A stretch of DNA of 64,000 nt from Bifidobacterium tissieri (GTDB lineage Bacteria; Actinomycetota; Actinomycetes; Actinomycetales; Bifidobacteriaceae): contig NZ_MWWV01000005.1 of the NCBI RefSeq assembly GCF_002259645.1, positions 1 to 64,000 on the forward strand, read 5' to 3'. Below are positions 19,132 through 28,510 of the stretch, piece by piece. A program made the position numbers and the translations under genes. The notes under the pieces are model-generated. The model had not been told where the DNA came from. It saw nothing but the letters and a program-made list of their open reading frames with translations, and searched no databases. Positions within the stretch are counted from its first letter, which is position 1. Each line of letters starts with the position of its first letter.

Positions 19132-19521
19132 GTTGGCTCCTTCCCCCTGCAGTCGCGCCGGCCGTGTGCCGGCAACGGAACGACGGGCATCTTCGCCGTC
19201 GTCCGCATGACCGCTGTTGTTAATTCCCATAGTAATGGCCCGCACAAACCGCGGTACTTTTCTGCCACCGATGGGTATCGGATCCGCATCTCAAGGGGAC
19301 AGGCACAAAAAAGAGATATCTCGGCGTGCAGATCATGTCCCATAGTGGTCATCATGTTCCATGAAAACGAACGGGGGCATCTTTGATGCCTATCTGTGAT
19401 ATCGTCGAAATCATCATATCGACCTATTCCCTATTGCTCCGAAGTCAAATGATGGTGTAACGACTTTTCTGCATGAGGCTGGTATGAAACGGATGTCCGG
19501 ACGCACGGGAAGGGCGTGATC
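19132..19521. other. Divergent spacer, YbjN gene / GrpE-like gene
   Basis: About 390 bases, markedly more AT-rich than the flanks between 19370 and 19480, consistent with promoters for the two divergent genes. No gene, repeat element or clear operator was recognised. Confidence 0.4.
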
Positions 19522-20793
19522 ATGGTATGGTTCGGTATGTTACGGGGAGTCAAAGAGGACAAGGTCGCCCCGGAAGGAAGCATGCGGATCTATGAGGATG
19601 CCCGAAAGGTCTACGCCAACCAGCCATTGGACAGGTCCGCCAATGGCGATCGGATCGCTCGCCTCCGATCCGTGATCGAGGCAATGGATCGCGAGACGCA
19701 TGCATGGCATGAGGGCCGGAATGTGAATGAGTTCAGCTTCAGCATTCTCAAGAGCGCGTATCTGCTTATGCGGAATGAATCGGTGCCGACGCAATGGCAG
19801 CCGACCGCGTTTGACCTGTACTATCTGCTCAACGGCCTGTACCAGAAGTGGAACGGGGCGGACCCCTCCGCGATTCTCAACACCGGCAGCCACGCTAACG
19901 ATATCGTGTATCTGTTCACCGGGGCGGTCACCTCCGATGAATGGACGCGCTGCTTCGTCGACATGTTCCAACAGCTATCTCGGCACAACCGAGCTCAGAC
20001 CCGAGACGGTATGTCGTTGATGGCCGCATTGCGGAAACTGTGTGAAAGCCAAGGACTGACGAGCCGTGACCACCATGCCGACGGTGTGACGACTCGTGTG
20101 TCCCGCGCCGGTCATGATGACGAGTCCACTGTGCGACTGATGGACGATCGGATGGGTACATGTACGCCCGGCGATGCCCCGACGGTGAGGGTGGCTGAGG
20201 AACCGAAGTCGGTGCCTCTTCGCAAGCCGCGCCGTCGCGATGCTTCGGCGCAGCCCACCGTCGAACCGCAGAATGCGCGGACTCTCGTCGAACAGTGGAA
20301 TGTCACGCAAACCGAATGGCAGACCACCATGCGGCAGATGCAGGGCAGCGCCCGCGACCTTGTCAAGAGCATGCGTGATTTTCAGGACCATTACATCGTT
20401 GAGGAGTCCATTGCGCACGCACGGCAACTTATCGGAATCTACACCCTTCTCGACGGACAGTACGAATACCAACGCAAAGCGCTCGCAGGCAAAAACGAGA
20501 ATGGGGTCCCATCTCCAGACGGAGACTATCTCAAGGCCGTGGAAGCCCTTCGTGTGATTCGGAACACAGTGCAGCGCCAGCTGAATGTGTGCGGCGTCAC
20601 CGTGGTTCGTTCTCGGCCGGGAACGTCGTATGATCCAGAGCTGCACGAGATCAACGGTGTCGTCGGCGGGACCGTTGAGACTATGAATCCCGATACTGCG
20701 ACGGTCTCCATGAGCGTGGCGCCGGGATTTCATTCCGATCAGTTCGCACAATTGAATCGCAAGGAATTCGTCGTGCTTGCCGTAGAACGCTGA
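19522..20793 (+). CDS. GrpE-like nucleotide exchange factor with a novel N-terminal domain
   Basis: A 423-aa cytoplasmic protein. The C-terminal third resembles GrpE. A helical stretch (about residues 255-330) leads to VCGVTVVRSRPGTSYDPELHEI, matching the GrpE pattern G..FDP..HEA, and then a beta-rich end with GFHSDQFAQLNRKEFVVLAVE in place of GY....LRPA.V.V. The first 150 residues form a folded domain I do not recognise (ARKVYANQPLDR to MSLMAALRKLCES). A charged linker follows. The ATG at 19522 is 7 bases after GGAAGGG; a GTG two codons earlier is less likely. It is followed 94 bases later by an Hsp70 gene, which strongly supports a GrpE-type role. The assignment is motif-based and needs a profile search. 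Confidence 0.6.
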   Translation: MVWFGMLRGVKEDKVAPEGSMRIYEDARKVYANQPLDRSANGDRIARLRSVIEAMDRETHAWHEGRNVNEFSFSILKSAYLLMRNESVPTQWQPTAFDLYYLLNGLYQKWNGADPSAILNTGSHANDIVYLFTGAVTSDEWTRCFVDMFQQLSRHNRAQTRDGMSLMAALRKLCESQGLTSRDHHADGVTTRVSRAGHDDESTVRLMDDRMGTCTPGDAPTVRVAEEPKSVPLRKPRRRDASAQPTVEPQNARTLVEQWNVTQTEWQTTMRQMQGSARDLVKSMRDFQDHYIVEESIAHARQLIGIYTLLDGQYEYQRKALAGKNENGVPSPDGDYLKAVEALRVIRNTVQRQLNVCGVTVVRSRPGTSYDPELHEINGVVGGTVETMNPDTATVSMSVAPGFHSDQFAQLNRKEFVVLAVER

Positions 20794-20887
20794 ACGACGA
20801 CTGAGGGCCATAAGTCCGGACGAGGCAGCGACGTTGCTATGCCGCCAGAGACACGATGTGAAGTAAGAGAAGGACAGGGAACAAGAC

Positions 20888-22405
20888 ATGAAGATCGGCA
20901 TTGATTTCGGTACGAGTTTCTCCGAAGCCGCAGCCGTTGACGAGGAACTGGGCACCGGCACGACGGTATTCAAGCGGCAAAACGACTATGCCGTGCCCTC
21001 AGTGTTCTACTACGGGCGAGAGCGCGGCGTGCTCACCGGCAAGGAGGCCGAGAAACGAGCCTACGGCAAAGAGTCAGAACAGGTGGTGCGTGCGATTAAA
21101 CTCCAGCTCCTCGACGAGCAAGGCGGCATTGCCGCGCGCATGATCGATGGACGACAGTTCAGTTCGGTGCAGATCACAGCCGCGATCCTCAAGGAGGTGG
21201 CCAAGCTTGCCATCAGCGTAGGGGCGCAAAACGGTTTCGACGATAGGATCGAGGGCGTAGTGCTGTCGGTACCGGCCAAGTTCACGGATATGGAGAAAGA
21301 GATCATCCGTCAGGCGGCGCGTCTGCCACTGGAGGAAGGCGGCCCGGGACTGAACGTGATCGGACTGATCAAGGAGCCGGTGGCGGCGGCGCTCGACCAT
21401 TTCCGCCAAAGCTTGAACGACGATACTCGTGTGCTGGTCTACGATCTCGGAGGTGGTACGTGTGACGTTGCCATGGTCGCAGCCGACGGTAGTAAGGACA
21501 CCAGATTCGATGTGCTGGCTTCCGAGATGGAACGTTGCGGAGGCCGGGACTGGGACAATCGTTTGGAACGATATCTCATCAAGGAATGCGAACGCGAATA
21601 TGGGCCGTTGGAACTATCTCCGATGGACCGGAACCGCATTCGGAACGCCGCCGAACAGGTGAAATGGGAGTTGTCGGATAAAGATACGGCGACATCCGTG
21701 CTGTACCTGTCGAACGGGGAAACGTATGAGATCGATGTGACCCGCGCCAAATTCGAGGAAATCACCCGCGATCTTCTGGAGAGGACGATGGCCAAAGTGG
21801 ACGAGGTGATTGCCAAGGTGGACGGCGGTCAGGTGCAGCGCATCGTCTGCGTTGGCGGATCGTCGAACATGCCACAGGTGAAGGCAGCCATGCAACGACG
21901 GTTTCCGAATCTGCCGGTCATTGTGGAGCATCCCGAATATGCGGTGGTGTCCGGTGCCGCGTATTATGCGCAACATTGCAACCCGAACGCGCGTGACAAT
22001 TCGTTCCTGCGTGACCGGGCTCCTCTGTCGTACGGCGTTCGCGCCCATGAACACATGGGTTCCGACAGATGGATCATCTCCAATCAGATTCGCAAGGGCA
22101 TGGTGCTGCCGGCGACCGGCGTTAACACATACGTCACGCACGCCGACGGCACGGAGATGAGGATTCTCGTATTCGAAACCGATGAGAATGCCGAGACCAG
22201 CGAGGTATATAACTCGCTCAGCGATAAGGCCATACTCGAGGTGAAGTTTGACTTCGGCGTGAAAATGCCCAGAGGAACAAGGGTCAACGTGACGATGACA
22301 TTGAACACCGATGGGCTGCTGGAGCTTGAGGCCAGGGACGAACATGGTCATGTCACGCAGGGGAAGACCCGGATCTCCGGCGATGGATTCGAATTTCAGG
22401 TATAG
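20888..22405 (+). CDS. Hsp70-family protein (DnaK-like) without helical lid
   Basis: A 505-aa Hsp70 ATPase. The nucleotide-binding domain is complete: phosphate-1 GIDFGTSFSE (residues 3-12), phosphate-2 VLVYDLGGGTCDVAM (about 182-196) and the adenosine motif VCVGGSSNMPQV (about 320-331). A short beta substrate-binding region follows (about 390-505, with KGMVLPATG and LLELEARDEHGHV). The C-terminal alpha lid of the roughly 610-620 aa housekeeping DnaK is missing, so client binding must differ. RBS AGGACAGGG precedes the start. It lies between a GrpE-like gene and a Ser/Thr kinase gene on one strand; no DnaJ gene is nearby. Probably a specialised chaperone rather than the cell's main DnaK. Confidence 0.9.
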   Translation: MKIGIDFGTSFSEAAAVDEELGTGTTVFKRQNDYAVPSVFYYGRERGVLTGKEAEKRAYGKESEQVVRAIKLQLLDEQGGIAARMIDGRQFSSVQITAAILKEVAKLAISVGAQNGFDDRIEGVVLSVPAKFTDMEKEIIRQAARLPLEEGGPGLNVIGLIKEPVAAALDHFRQSLNDDTRVLVYDLGGGTCDVAMVAADGSKDTRFDVLASEMERCGGRDWDNRLERYLIKECEREYGPLELSPMDRNRIRNAAEQVKWELSDKDTATSVLYLSNGETYEIDVTRAKFEEITRDLLERTMAKVDEVIAKVDGGQVQRIVCVGGSSNMPQVKAAMQRRFPNLPVIVEHPEYAVVSGAAYYAQHCNPNARDNSFLRDRAPLSYGVRAHEHMGSDRWIISNQIRKGMVLPATGVNTYVTHADGTEMRILVFETDENAETSEVYNSLSDKAILEVKFDFGVKMPRGTRVNVTMTLNTDGLLELEARDEHGHVTQGKTRISGDGFEFQV

Positions 22406-22474
22406 GAACGGACGGACAGCCATGATGCTGCACAGGATCCTGCGGCGTCACGACAATATGAGGAAGTGGGGAAC

Positions 22475-24025
22475 ATGATGAAGAGTGTGAGTGCGGAGAC
22501 ACGTGTGCGCAGGAATCCGGATCGGTATCTTCAGGCCGTGTCGTACGTGCGGCACGGGCTGAATTGCGATACGGCGGAGGTCGAATGGAGCCTGGGCGAT
22601 TGCCTGTACGTGCAATCGAATCCGAGTCGCGCCATTTTCGCGGTCAGCGCCGGATACGGTAATAGGCTGAAGGGTGCCATCAAAATCATCGAAATGTTCT
22701 CTGAGGACCTGTCTCATCCGCTGACGGACGAACAGAAGACCAAGTGTGTGCGCAAGGCTAGCTTGGAATGGCGGCTCATGGAGAACCTGCGAGGGCAATC
22801 GCACATCGTGCAGATCTGGGCCCACGCCACCGTGCCATGGCGGGATGGCGATTGTTCCGGGCAGGATCTGGTGATCCTGATGGAATACCTGCCGCAGACG
22901 TTGACGAAGACCATCGAAGATGGTCTTGGTCCGTACGATGAAAACAGGATCATCGCAGTGGGACTTGATCTGTGTGAGGGACTGCTGCAGTGCGCCACCG
23001 CGTCGATGAGGACCGACGACGAGATGAAACATATTCTGCATCGTGACGTGAAGCCGGCCAATATCTTCTACGATAAGAACGGTAAGTGCTACAAACTTGG
23101 TGATTTCGGTATCTCGCGTCTGCTCGCCGATGGCGAGAATGCTCCTACGGCCGTGGCCACCATGCCGTATGCGGCACCGGAACGGCTACGGCATCAGCCG
23201 TATGATTCACGCGCCGATATCTACAGCGTGGGCATCATCCTGTTCCGCATGTGCAATGATGGGGCCTTGCCGTATGCCGGTCTGTCTCAGGAAAAGGCGA
23301 TGATTCGTCGGTGTACCGGCCCATTGCCCGAACCTGCCCATGGGAGCGCGGCATTATGTGAGGTGATCGCCCGAGCCACTGCGGTGCGGCCGGAGGACCG
23401 GTATCAGAACGTCGCCGATCTGCGGCAGGCGTTGCAATACGCGCAGCACAATCCGCAGGGTCATGTGGAGAAGCATCCTGTGCAGGAGCGTCCGGAGTCC
23501 AGCGAGGACGTGTTCGGCGAGAAGCGTGTTCGACTGCGTCAGGATGGCGGCGCGACTGTTCCGCGGAATGACGCGGCGGGCGAGACCGAGAAGATCGCCA
23601 CGGAAGAGAACTCGAATGTGGTCCACGACGGATCCACGCGAACCCGTTTGATGGATACGGTGCCAATGCCTGAGGAAAAGCCTACAAGGAAGATGCCGAA
23701 TCCACGATACCCTCAGGCGAAAAGCGAGCAGGACGACATCGCCACGTTGGATGTCGAGGAGTTCCTTCATCGCCAGCGGGAAGACGGCGGGCCGCGTGGC
23801 GTGCGCAGTACGAATCGTGCAGCCGATGACGGTCCCAGTCCGGTGGAGCGGTCGAAACGAGAGCGTCGCAGGCAACGCAGGAACAGGATCCTTGCCATCA
23901 TTCTGGCGGTGCTGGTGATCGGAGCCGTGTGGAAGATAGGCGGCGGGTATCCGTTCTCCGCGGCTTCTGTGCTGAACGCAGACGCGGGCGTCGACACGAT
24001 GGATGCCATTATGGCTTCCCTGTGA
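22475..24025 (+). CDS. Membrane-anchored Ser/Thr protein kinase
   Basis: A 516-aa eukaryotic-type kinase. The catalytic Lys is in KGAIKII (about residue 70), the catalytic loop HRDVKPANIFYD (about 189), the magnesium loop KLGDFGISR (about 209) and YAAPERL (about 231). The glycine loop region (YVQSNPSRAIFAVSAGYG) is degenerate, unlike GxGxxG. A charged juxtamembrane linker of about 170 residues follows, then one membrane helix (about 472-488) and a 28-residue outside tail with no PASTA repeats. It is therefore not the PknB type. The start has AGGAAG 8 bases upstream. It follows the Hsp70 gene by 69 bases in the same direction, so the kinase may regulate or be regulated by the Hsp70/GrpE-like pair; that is inference. 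Confidence 0.9.
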   Translation: MMKSVSAETRVRRNPDRYLQAVSYVRHGLNCDTAEVEWSLGDCLYVQSNPSRAIFAVSAGYGNRLKGAIKIIEMFSEDLSHPLTDEQKTKCVRKASLEWRLMENLRGQSHIVQIWAHATVPWRDGDCSGQDLVILMEYLPQTLTKTIEDGLGPYDENRIIAVGLDLCEGLLQCATASMRTDDEMKHILHRDVKPANIFYDKNGKCYKLGDFGISRLLADGENAPTAVATMPYAAPERLRHQPYDSRADIYSVGIILFRMCNDGALPYAGLSQEKAMIRRCTGPLPEPAHGSAALCEVIARATAVRPEDRYQNVADLRQALQYAQHNPQGHVEKHPVQERPESSEDVFGEKRVRLRQDGGATVPRNDAAGETEKIATEENSNVVHDGSTRTRLMDTVPMPEEKPTRKMPNPRYPQAKSEQDDIATLDVEEFLHRQREDGGPRGVRSTNRAADDGPSPVERSKRERRRQRRNRILAIILAVLVIGAVWKIGGGYPFSAASVLNADAGVDTMDAIMASL

Positions 24026-24050
24026 TCGTGATCTCCCTACAATCGTGAGT

Positions 24051-25460
24051 ATGGCAGAACAGACGTTTGAGAGGAACGAGCGCGGGGATAACGCCGCGCG
24101 CTCCGAGCGCACGGATCGTGACCCGATCTTCGACCGCGTCCCCCCGCACGACGACAACGCGGAAATGGCCGTGCTCGGCGGCATGCTCATGAGCAAGGAC
24201 GCGATCGGCGAGGTCAGCCAGATGATCGACGTCACCGACTTCTATCAGCCGAAGCATCAGACCGTATACGAGGCGATCATCACGCTGTTCTCCGCGTCGC
24301 AACCGGTGGACGCGGTGATCGTGGCGAACGAACTCCTCAAGGAGGGCAACCTTGAGAAGGTGGGCGGCGCCGACTATCTGCACAGTCTGGTCGCCTCCGT
24401 GCCCACCGCCGCGAACGCCACGTATTACGCGGACATCGTGCACCAGCGCGCGATCCTGCGCAATGTGATCGCCGCAGGTACCAAAATCGCCCAGATGGGC
24501 TATTCGGCCGAAGGATCGCAGGCCGAAGACATCGTGAACCTCGCCCAGGCCGAGGTGTACGAGATGAGCGTGGGCAAGGTCCGCCAGGACTACGAGGCCA
24601 TCGGTCCCGTGGTGGAGGAGACGCTCAACCAGCTCGACGCCCTGCAGAACGGTCTGATCCAGAAGGGCGTGCCCACGGGCTTCCGCGACATCGACGACGT
24701 GACGCAGGGCCTGCAGCCCGGCCAGATGATCGTGGTCGCCGGCCGCCCCGCCATGGGCAAGTCCACGCTCGGCATCGACTTCGCCCGCCACGCGGCCCTG
24801 CACGCGAACATGACCACCGTGGTGTTCTCCCTCGAGATGAGTAAGAACGAGCTCGCGCAGCGTATCATCGCCGCCGAAACGAACATCCCGCTGGGTGCGC
24901 TGCGCCGCGCCGACGAGATCACGCCGGAACGGTGGAACACGCTCAACAACTTCTGGGGCAAGCTCTCCAACGCGCCGCTGTTCATCGACGATTCGCCGAA
25001 CATGAGCCTGATGGAGATTCGCGCGAAATGCCGACGACTCAAGCAGACCAACGATCTCAAACTCGTGGTGATCGACTACCTGCAGCTCATGAGCTCCGGC
25101 AAGGCAGTGGAATCCCGCCAGCAGGAGGTGTCCGAGTTCTCGCGAGCGCTCAAGCTGCTCGCCAAGGAGCTCGAGGTGCCTGTGGTGGCGCTGTCGCAGC
25201 TGAACCGTGGTCCGGAAATGCGTAACGACAAGAAGCCACAGCTGTCCGATCTGCGTGAGTCCGGTTCGATCGAGCAGGACGCCGACGTGGTGTTCCTGGT
25301 GCATCGTCCCGACTTCTACGACAAGGAGGATCGTCCCGGCGAGGCGGACATCATCATGGCGAAGCATCGTAACGGTCCGACGGAGACGTTCGGGCTGGCG
25401 TTCCTTGGCGCCAACTCCCGATTCCAGGACATGCCGCAGGACTTCCAGCAGGGCGTGTGA
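24051..25460 (+). CDS. dnaB: Replicative DNA helicase DnaB
   Basis: A 469-aa hexameric 5'-3' helicase of the replisome. The N-terminal primase-interaction domain starts PPHDDNAEMAVLGGML. The RecA-like domain has Walker A GRPAMGKST (about residues 231-239), the H1a-type VVFSLEMSK, Walker B LKLVVIDYLQLM, and the arginine-finger and DNA-binding part QLSDLRESGSIEQDADVV. No intein interrupts the gene, although dnaB is a common intein site. The ATG at 24051 lacks a strong ribosome site; the family N-terminus supports it. It is close behind the kinase gene (25 bases), possibly by readthrough. Confidence 0.97.
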   Translation: MAEQTFERNERGDNAARSERTDRDPIFDRVPPHDDNAEMAVLGGMLMSKDAIGEVSQMIDVTDFYQPKHQTVYEAIITLFSASQPVDAVIVANELLKEGNLEKVGGADYLHSLVASVPTAANATYYADIVHQRAILRNVIAAGTKIAQMGYSAEGSQAEDIVNLAQAEVYEMSVGKVRQDYEAIGPVVEETLNQLDALQNGLIQKGVPTGFRDIDDVTQGLQPGQMIVVAGRPAMGKSTLGIDFARHAALHANMTTVVFSLEMSKNELAQRIIAAETNIPLGALRRADEITPERWNTLNNFWGKLSNAPLFIDDSPNMSLMEIRAKCRRLKQTNDLKLVVIDYLQLMSSGKAVESRQQEVSEFSRALKLLAKELEVPVVALSQLNRGPEMRNDKKPQLSDLRESGSIEQDADVVFLVHRPDFYDKEDRPGEADIIMAKHRNGPTETFGLAFLGANSRFQDMPQDFQQGV

Positions 25461-25643
25461 TCGGTCGGTCGTGATACGACGATCGGCGTCGCAACGTGAC
25501 GTGGAATTGGTATGGTTGTGGGCGATCGGGCACGTCGTCGGCGCAGTCGGACGGACAGTACGACTCGGCGGACGGCGTAATCGAACCCGGATCAATACAG
25601 TCGAACAGCCAGCACAGTCGAACAGAACAGAAGGCAGTGAACA

Positions 25644-27203
25644 GTGAAGAGTAATGGTCAGGCCGGTCTTTCGGCGAACGACAATGCGACCGCAACGGGC
25701 ACTCCGCGCACGCCGTGGAACGCCTTCGCCACCCCGCTGATCGGCAAGTGCGTGCGTCTGGCCGCCCGTCTGACGCATCACGGCGGCAGCGCGTTCCCCG
25801 GCAAGGTGATCGAGGGCATCGACCCCGGTTTCCTCGCCCGCACACTCAGCCGACTGCCGTACGGCGTGGTGCTCGTGTCCGGCACGAACGGCAAGACCAC
25901 CACCACGCGCATGGTCGCGTCCATGTTCGCGCAGCTCGGACTCAAGGTGTTCACCAACCCCACCGGATCGAACTTCACACGCGGCGTGGTGTCCGCGCTG
26001 CTGCAGCAGGTGTCGATCGCCGGTCATCTCAACGCCGACATCGCCGTGCTTGAGCTCGACGAGGCGTACGCCGTGCACTTCGTGAAGCAGGTCCGCCCGC
26101 GGTATGCGCTGCTGCTCAACGTGATGCGTGACCAGCTTGACCGGTTCGGTGAGATCGACAACACCGCCCGACTGCTCGGCCATGTGGCTGCGGCCACCGA
26201 CGGCACGGTGGTGCTCAATCGTGAGGATCCGCGCATCGCCAAGCTCGCCGAACTCGTGCCGGACGGCACCAAGGTGCAGTATTTCGGACTGTCCGACGAT
26301 CTGCGATCGTTCTTCCCGACCGACGACGACATGCATGCCGCCGATATGCGTGATACGGACGATGCGGATACGACTGCGGCTGAGTCCGTTGCGCCGGCCG
26401 ATTCTGCGACGGTGTCTGCTGTGTCTGCCGCCCCCTCCGCGACCGCGACTGACGGTTCCGCCGCGGCCGCCACGCCCACTCCGATCTCCACCAATCCGCT
26501 TCCCGCCGACGTCACGCTCACCGCGGTCGGCGATCACACCGCCGAATTCCTCATCGACGGCACCGTCCGGTCTACCGGCGTGAAACTCGAAGGCATCTAC
26601 AACCTCTACAATGCCGCCGCCGCACTCGCCGTGGTGCGCGCGGCCATGATCGACGCCACCGCCATGGAATCGTCGAAGCTCGCCAAACCGGCCGCCCGTC
26701 GTCGTATCGAACGGTTCGCGAACGCGGGCACCGACGATCTGATCAACGCCGTGGCGCAGGTCACCCCTGCGTTCGGCCGCGGCGAATCCATCGACGTGAA
26801 CGGCACTCGCGTGGAACTGCTGCTCGTCAAGAATCCGATGGGCTTCCGTATGTCACTCAAGTCGTTTGATCCGGCCGGTCACGACACGATGATCGTGATC
26901 AATGACCAGTACGCCGACGGCCGCGATATGAGCTGGCTGTGGGACGTGGATTTCACCGGTCTGCGCGGTACGGGCGTGCGCATGGTTTCGGGCGTGCGCG
27001 CGTGGGATATGGCGTTGCGTCTTGAATACGATCAGGTGCCGGTCGGCAAGGTCGAGCAGGATATCGACACGGCCGTGGACGCGTTCGTCAAGGCGAATCC
27101 GGGTACGCCGAAGCGCATCTACTGCACGTACACGTCGATGCTCAAGGTGCGCGCGCATCTGGGCCATCTGACCAAGGTGTCGGACGCCGGCGTGGGCCGC
27201 TGA
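25644..27203 (+). CDS. murT: Lipid II isoglutaminyl synthase subunit MurT, zinc ribbon replaced
   Basis: A 519-aa Mur-ligase-like subunit that, with GatD, amidates the D-Glu of lipid II to D-isoglutamine. The P-loop SGTNGKTTTTRM lies at about residues 79-90; the central domain has NVMRDQLDRFGEID; the C-terminal DUF1727 domain includes YNLYNAAAAL and VKNPMGFRMSL. In other MurT proteins a Cys4 zinc ribbon sits after the central strand; here residues about 223-289 are Asp-rich then Ala/Ser/Thr/Pro-rich with no Cys. The start is GTG at 25644 after AGAAGGCA. gatD follows 42 bases downstream. Confidence 0.93.
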   Translation: MKSNGQAGLSANDNATATGTPRTPWNAFATPLIGKCVRLAARLTHHGGSAFPGKVIEGIDPGFLARTLSRLPYGVVLVSGTNGKTTTTRMVASMFAQLGLKVFTNPTGSNFTRGVVSALLQQVSIAGHLNADIAVLELDEAYAVHFVKQVRPRYALLLNVMRDQLDRFGEIDNTARLLGHVAAATDGTVVLNREDPRIAKLAELVPDGTKVQYFGLSDDLRSFFPTDDDMHAADMRDTDDADTTAAESVAPADSATVSAVSAAPSATATDGSAAAATPTPISTNPLPADVTLTAVGDHTAEFLIDGTVRSTGVKLEGIYNLYNAAAALAVVRAAMIDATAMESSKLAKPAARRRIERFANAGTDDLINAVAQVTPAFGRGESIDVNGTRVELLLVKNPMGFRMSLKSFDPAGHDTMIVINDQYADGRDMSWLWDVDFTGLRGTGVRMVSGVRAWDMALRLEYDQVPVGKVEQDIDTAVDAFVKANPGTPKRIYCTYTSMLKVRAHLGHLTKVSDAGVGR

Positions 27204-27245
27204 TCCGGCGAGCACGCGACAGAACGAACGAATCGAGGACTGACG

Positions 27246-28061
27246 ATGACCAACGAAAACGCGACCTCCGCCACGAACGTTACGAACGAAAACGCGAACG
27301 ACGAACCCCGAGAGGATCGCCGTCTCGACATCATGAGCCTGTATCCGAAGGACATGAACATCTACGGCGACTCGGGCAACGTGCTCACCATACAGCGTCG
27401 CATGGCGCTGTACGGCTACGAGCCGGTCACGCACTACTACAATCAGGGCGATCAGTGGCCGATCGGCGTGGATCTGATTCTTGGCGGCGGTGGTCAGGAC
27501 ACCGGTCAGAAGAAGATCATCAAGGACTTCTTCGCCCGTGCCGACCTGATTCGCGAGCTTGCCGCCGACGGTGTGCCCATGCTCATGATCTGCGGCATGT
27601 ACCAGCTGTTCGGTGAGTATTTCGAGACCAGCGAGGGGGAGAAGCTGCCCGGCATCGGCATTCTCGACGCGCACACGGTGGGCGAGTCCGTGCGACTGAT
27701 CGGCAATCTGGTGGAGGAGTCAGACGATTTCGGCACGGTGATCGGCTACGAAAACCATTCCGGGCAGACGTTCCTCGGCGAGGGCGCGAAGCCGCTTGGG
27801 CGCGTGCGCGGCGAGGGCGCTGGCAACAACGGCAAGGACGGATTTGAAGGTGCGCGCATGAACAACGTGATCGGCACGTACATGCACGGTTCGCTGCTGC
27901 CGAAGAACCCGCGCATCGCTGACTTTCTGATCGCCAAGGCCGCCGAGCACCGGTACGGCGTATTCGATCCGCAGGTGACGGCGTCCGCGCGCGAGGAGCT
28001 GGACCGTCTCGACCAGTTCGCGTCCGAGGCCCGACGCGTGGCCGAATCCCGCCCGCGGTAA
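27246..28061 (+). CDS. gatD: Lipid II isoglutaminyl synthase glutaminase subunit GatD
   Basis: A 271-aa class I glutamine amidotransferase that hydrolyses glutamine and passes ammonia to MurT. The nucleophile is Cys116 in MICGMYQLFG and the catalytic His is His214 in GTYMHGSLLPKNP. The substrate side has GGGGQDTGQ. An Asn/Asp/Thr-rich N-terminal extension of about 25 residues is unusual. The start has GAGGACTGACG just upstream. It forms an operon with murT. Confidence 0.95.
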   Translation: MTNENATSATNVTNENANDEPREDRRLDIMSLYPKDMNIYGDSGNVLTIQRRMALYGYEPVTHYYNQGDQWPIGVDLILGGGGQDTGQKKIIKDFFARADLIRELAADGVPMLMICGMYQLFGEYFETSEGEKLPGIGILDAHTVGESVRLIGNLVEESDDFGTVIGYENHSGQTFLGEGAKPLGRVRGEGAGNNGKDGFEGARMNNVIGTYMHGSLLPKNPRIADFLIAKAAEHRYGVFDPQVTASAREELDRLDQFASEARRVAESRPR

Positions 28062-28100
28062 TCACACCGTCAGCTATTCCGTGCCGACACTGCGCACATT

Positions 28101-28266
28101 GCGTTACGTGGGCCGTCTCCATAACGTGGGCCGTTACGTGGGCCGTGCACGGCCCACGTAACACGCGTTGAAAACCGTTGATTTTTCAACGTTTTCGCGG
28201 TTTCTCCCGAAATGCTGCAACGGCCCACGTAACGGCCCACGTAACACAGCGCGGCCCACGTGACGG
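28101..28266. repeat. Type A intergenic element 3
   Basis: The left arm has three GTTACGTGGGCCG units, the third joined to its inverse as a hairpin around GCAC. The core is a variant, CGTTGATTTTTCAACG (28176-28191), preceded by a partial duplicate (GCGTTGAAAACC). The right arm has two abutting CGGCCCACGTAAC units and one CGGCCCACGTGACG. It lies between gatD and the phasin-like gene, both on the plus strand, so it is not confined to convergent gene ends. The 28267-28510 remainder probably carries the next promoter. Confidence 0.75.
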
Positions 28267-28510
28267 ACGACAGGACACCCGGTTGTGTTCAGGGGCGAAC
28301 GGGGGTGGCTGCGGTAAAGTTGAAGTCGATACGAGATGGGTTGCGATCATGACAACGCGTGTGTGTCAGGTGGTTTCGTTGCGTGACACGCGACATGCGA
28401 TGCACGACGTACGGCGCATGGCATGCGACGCACGTTATGATCGCCCCGACGGACTCGTACGTTACAGCCGATACAGCCGGATCCGCCGGCGGATATGAAG
28501 GAGTGTCATC

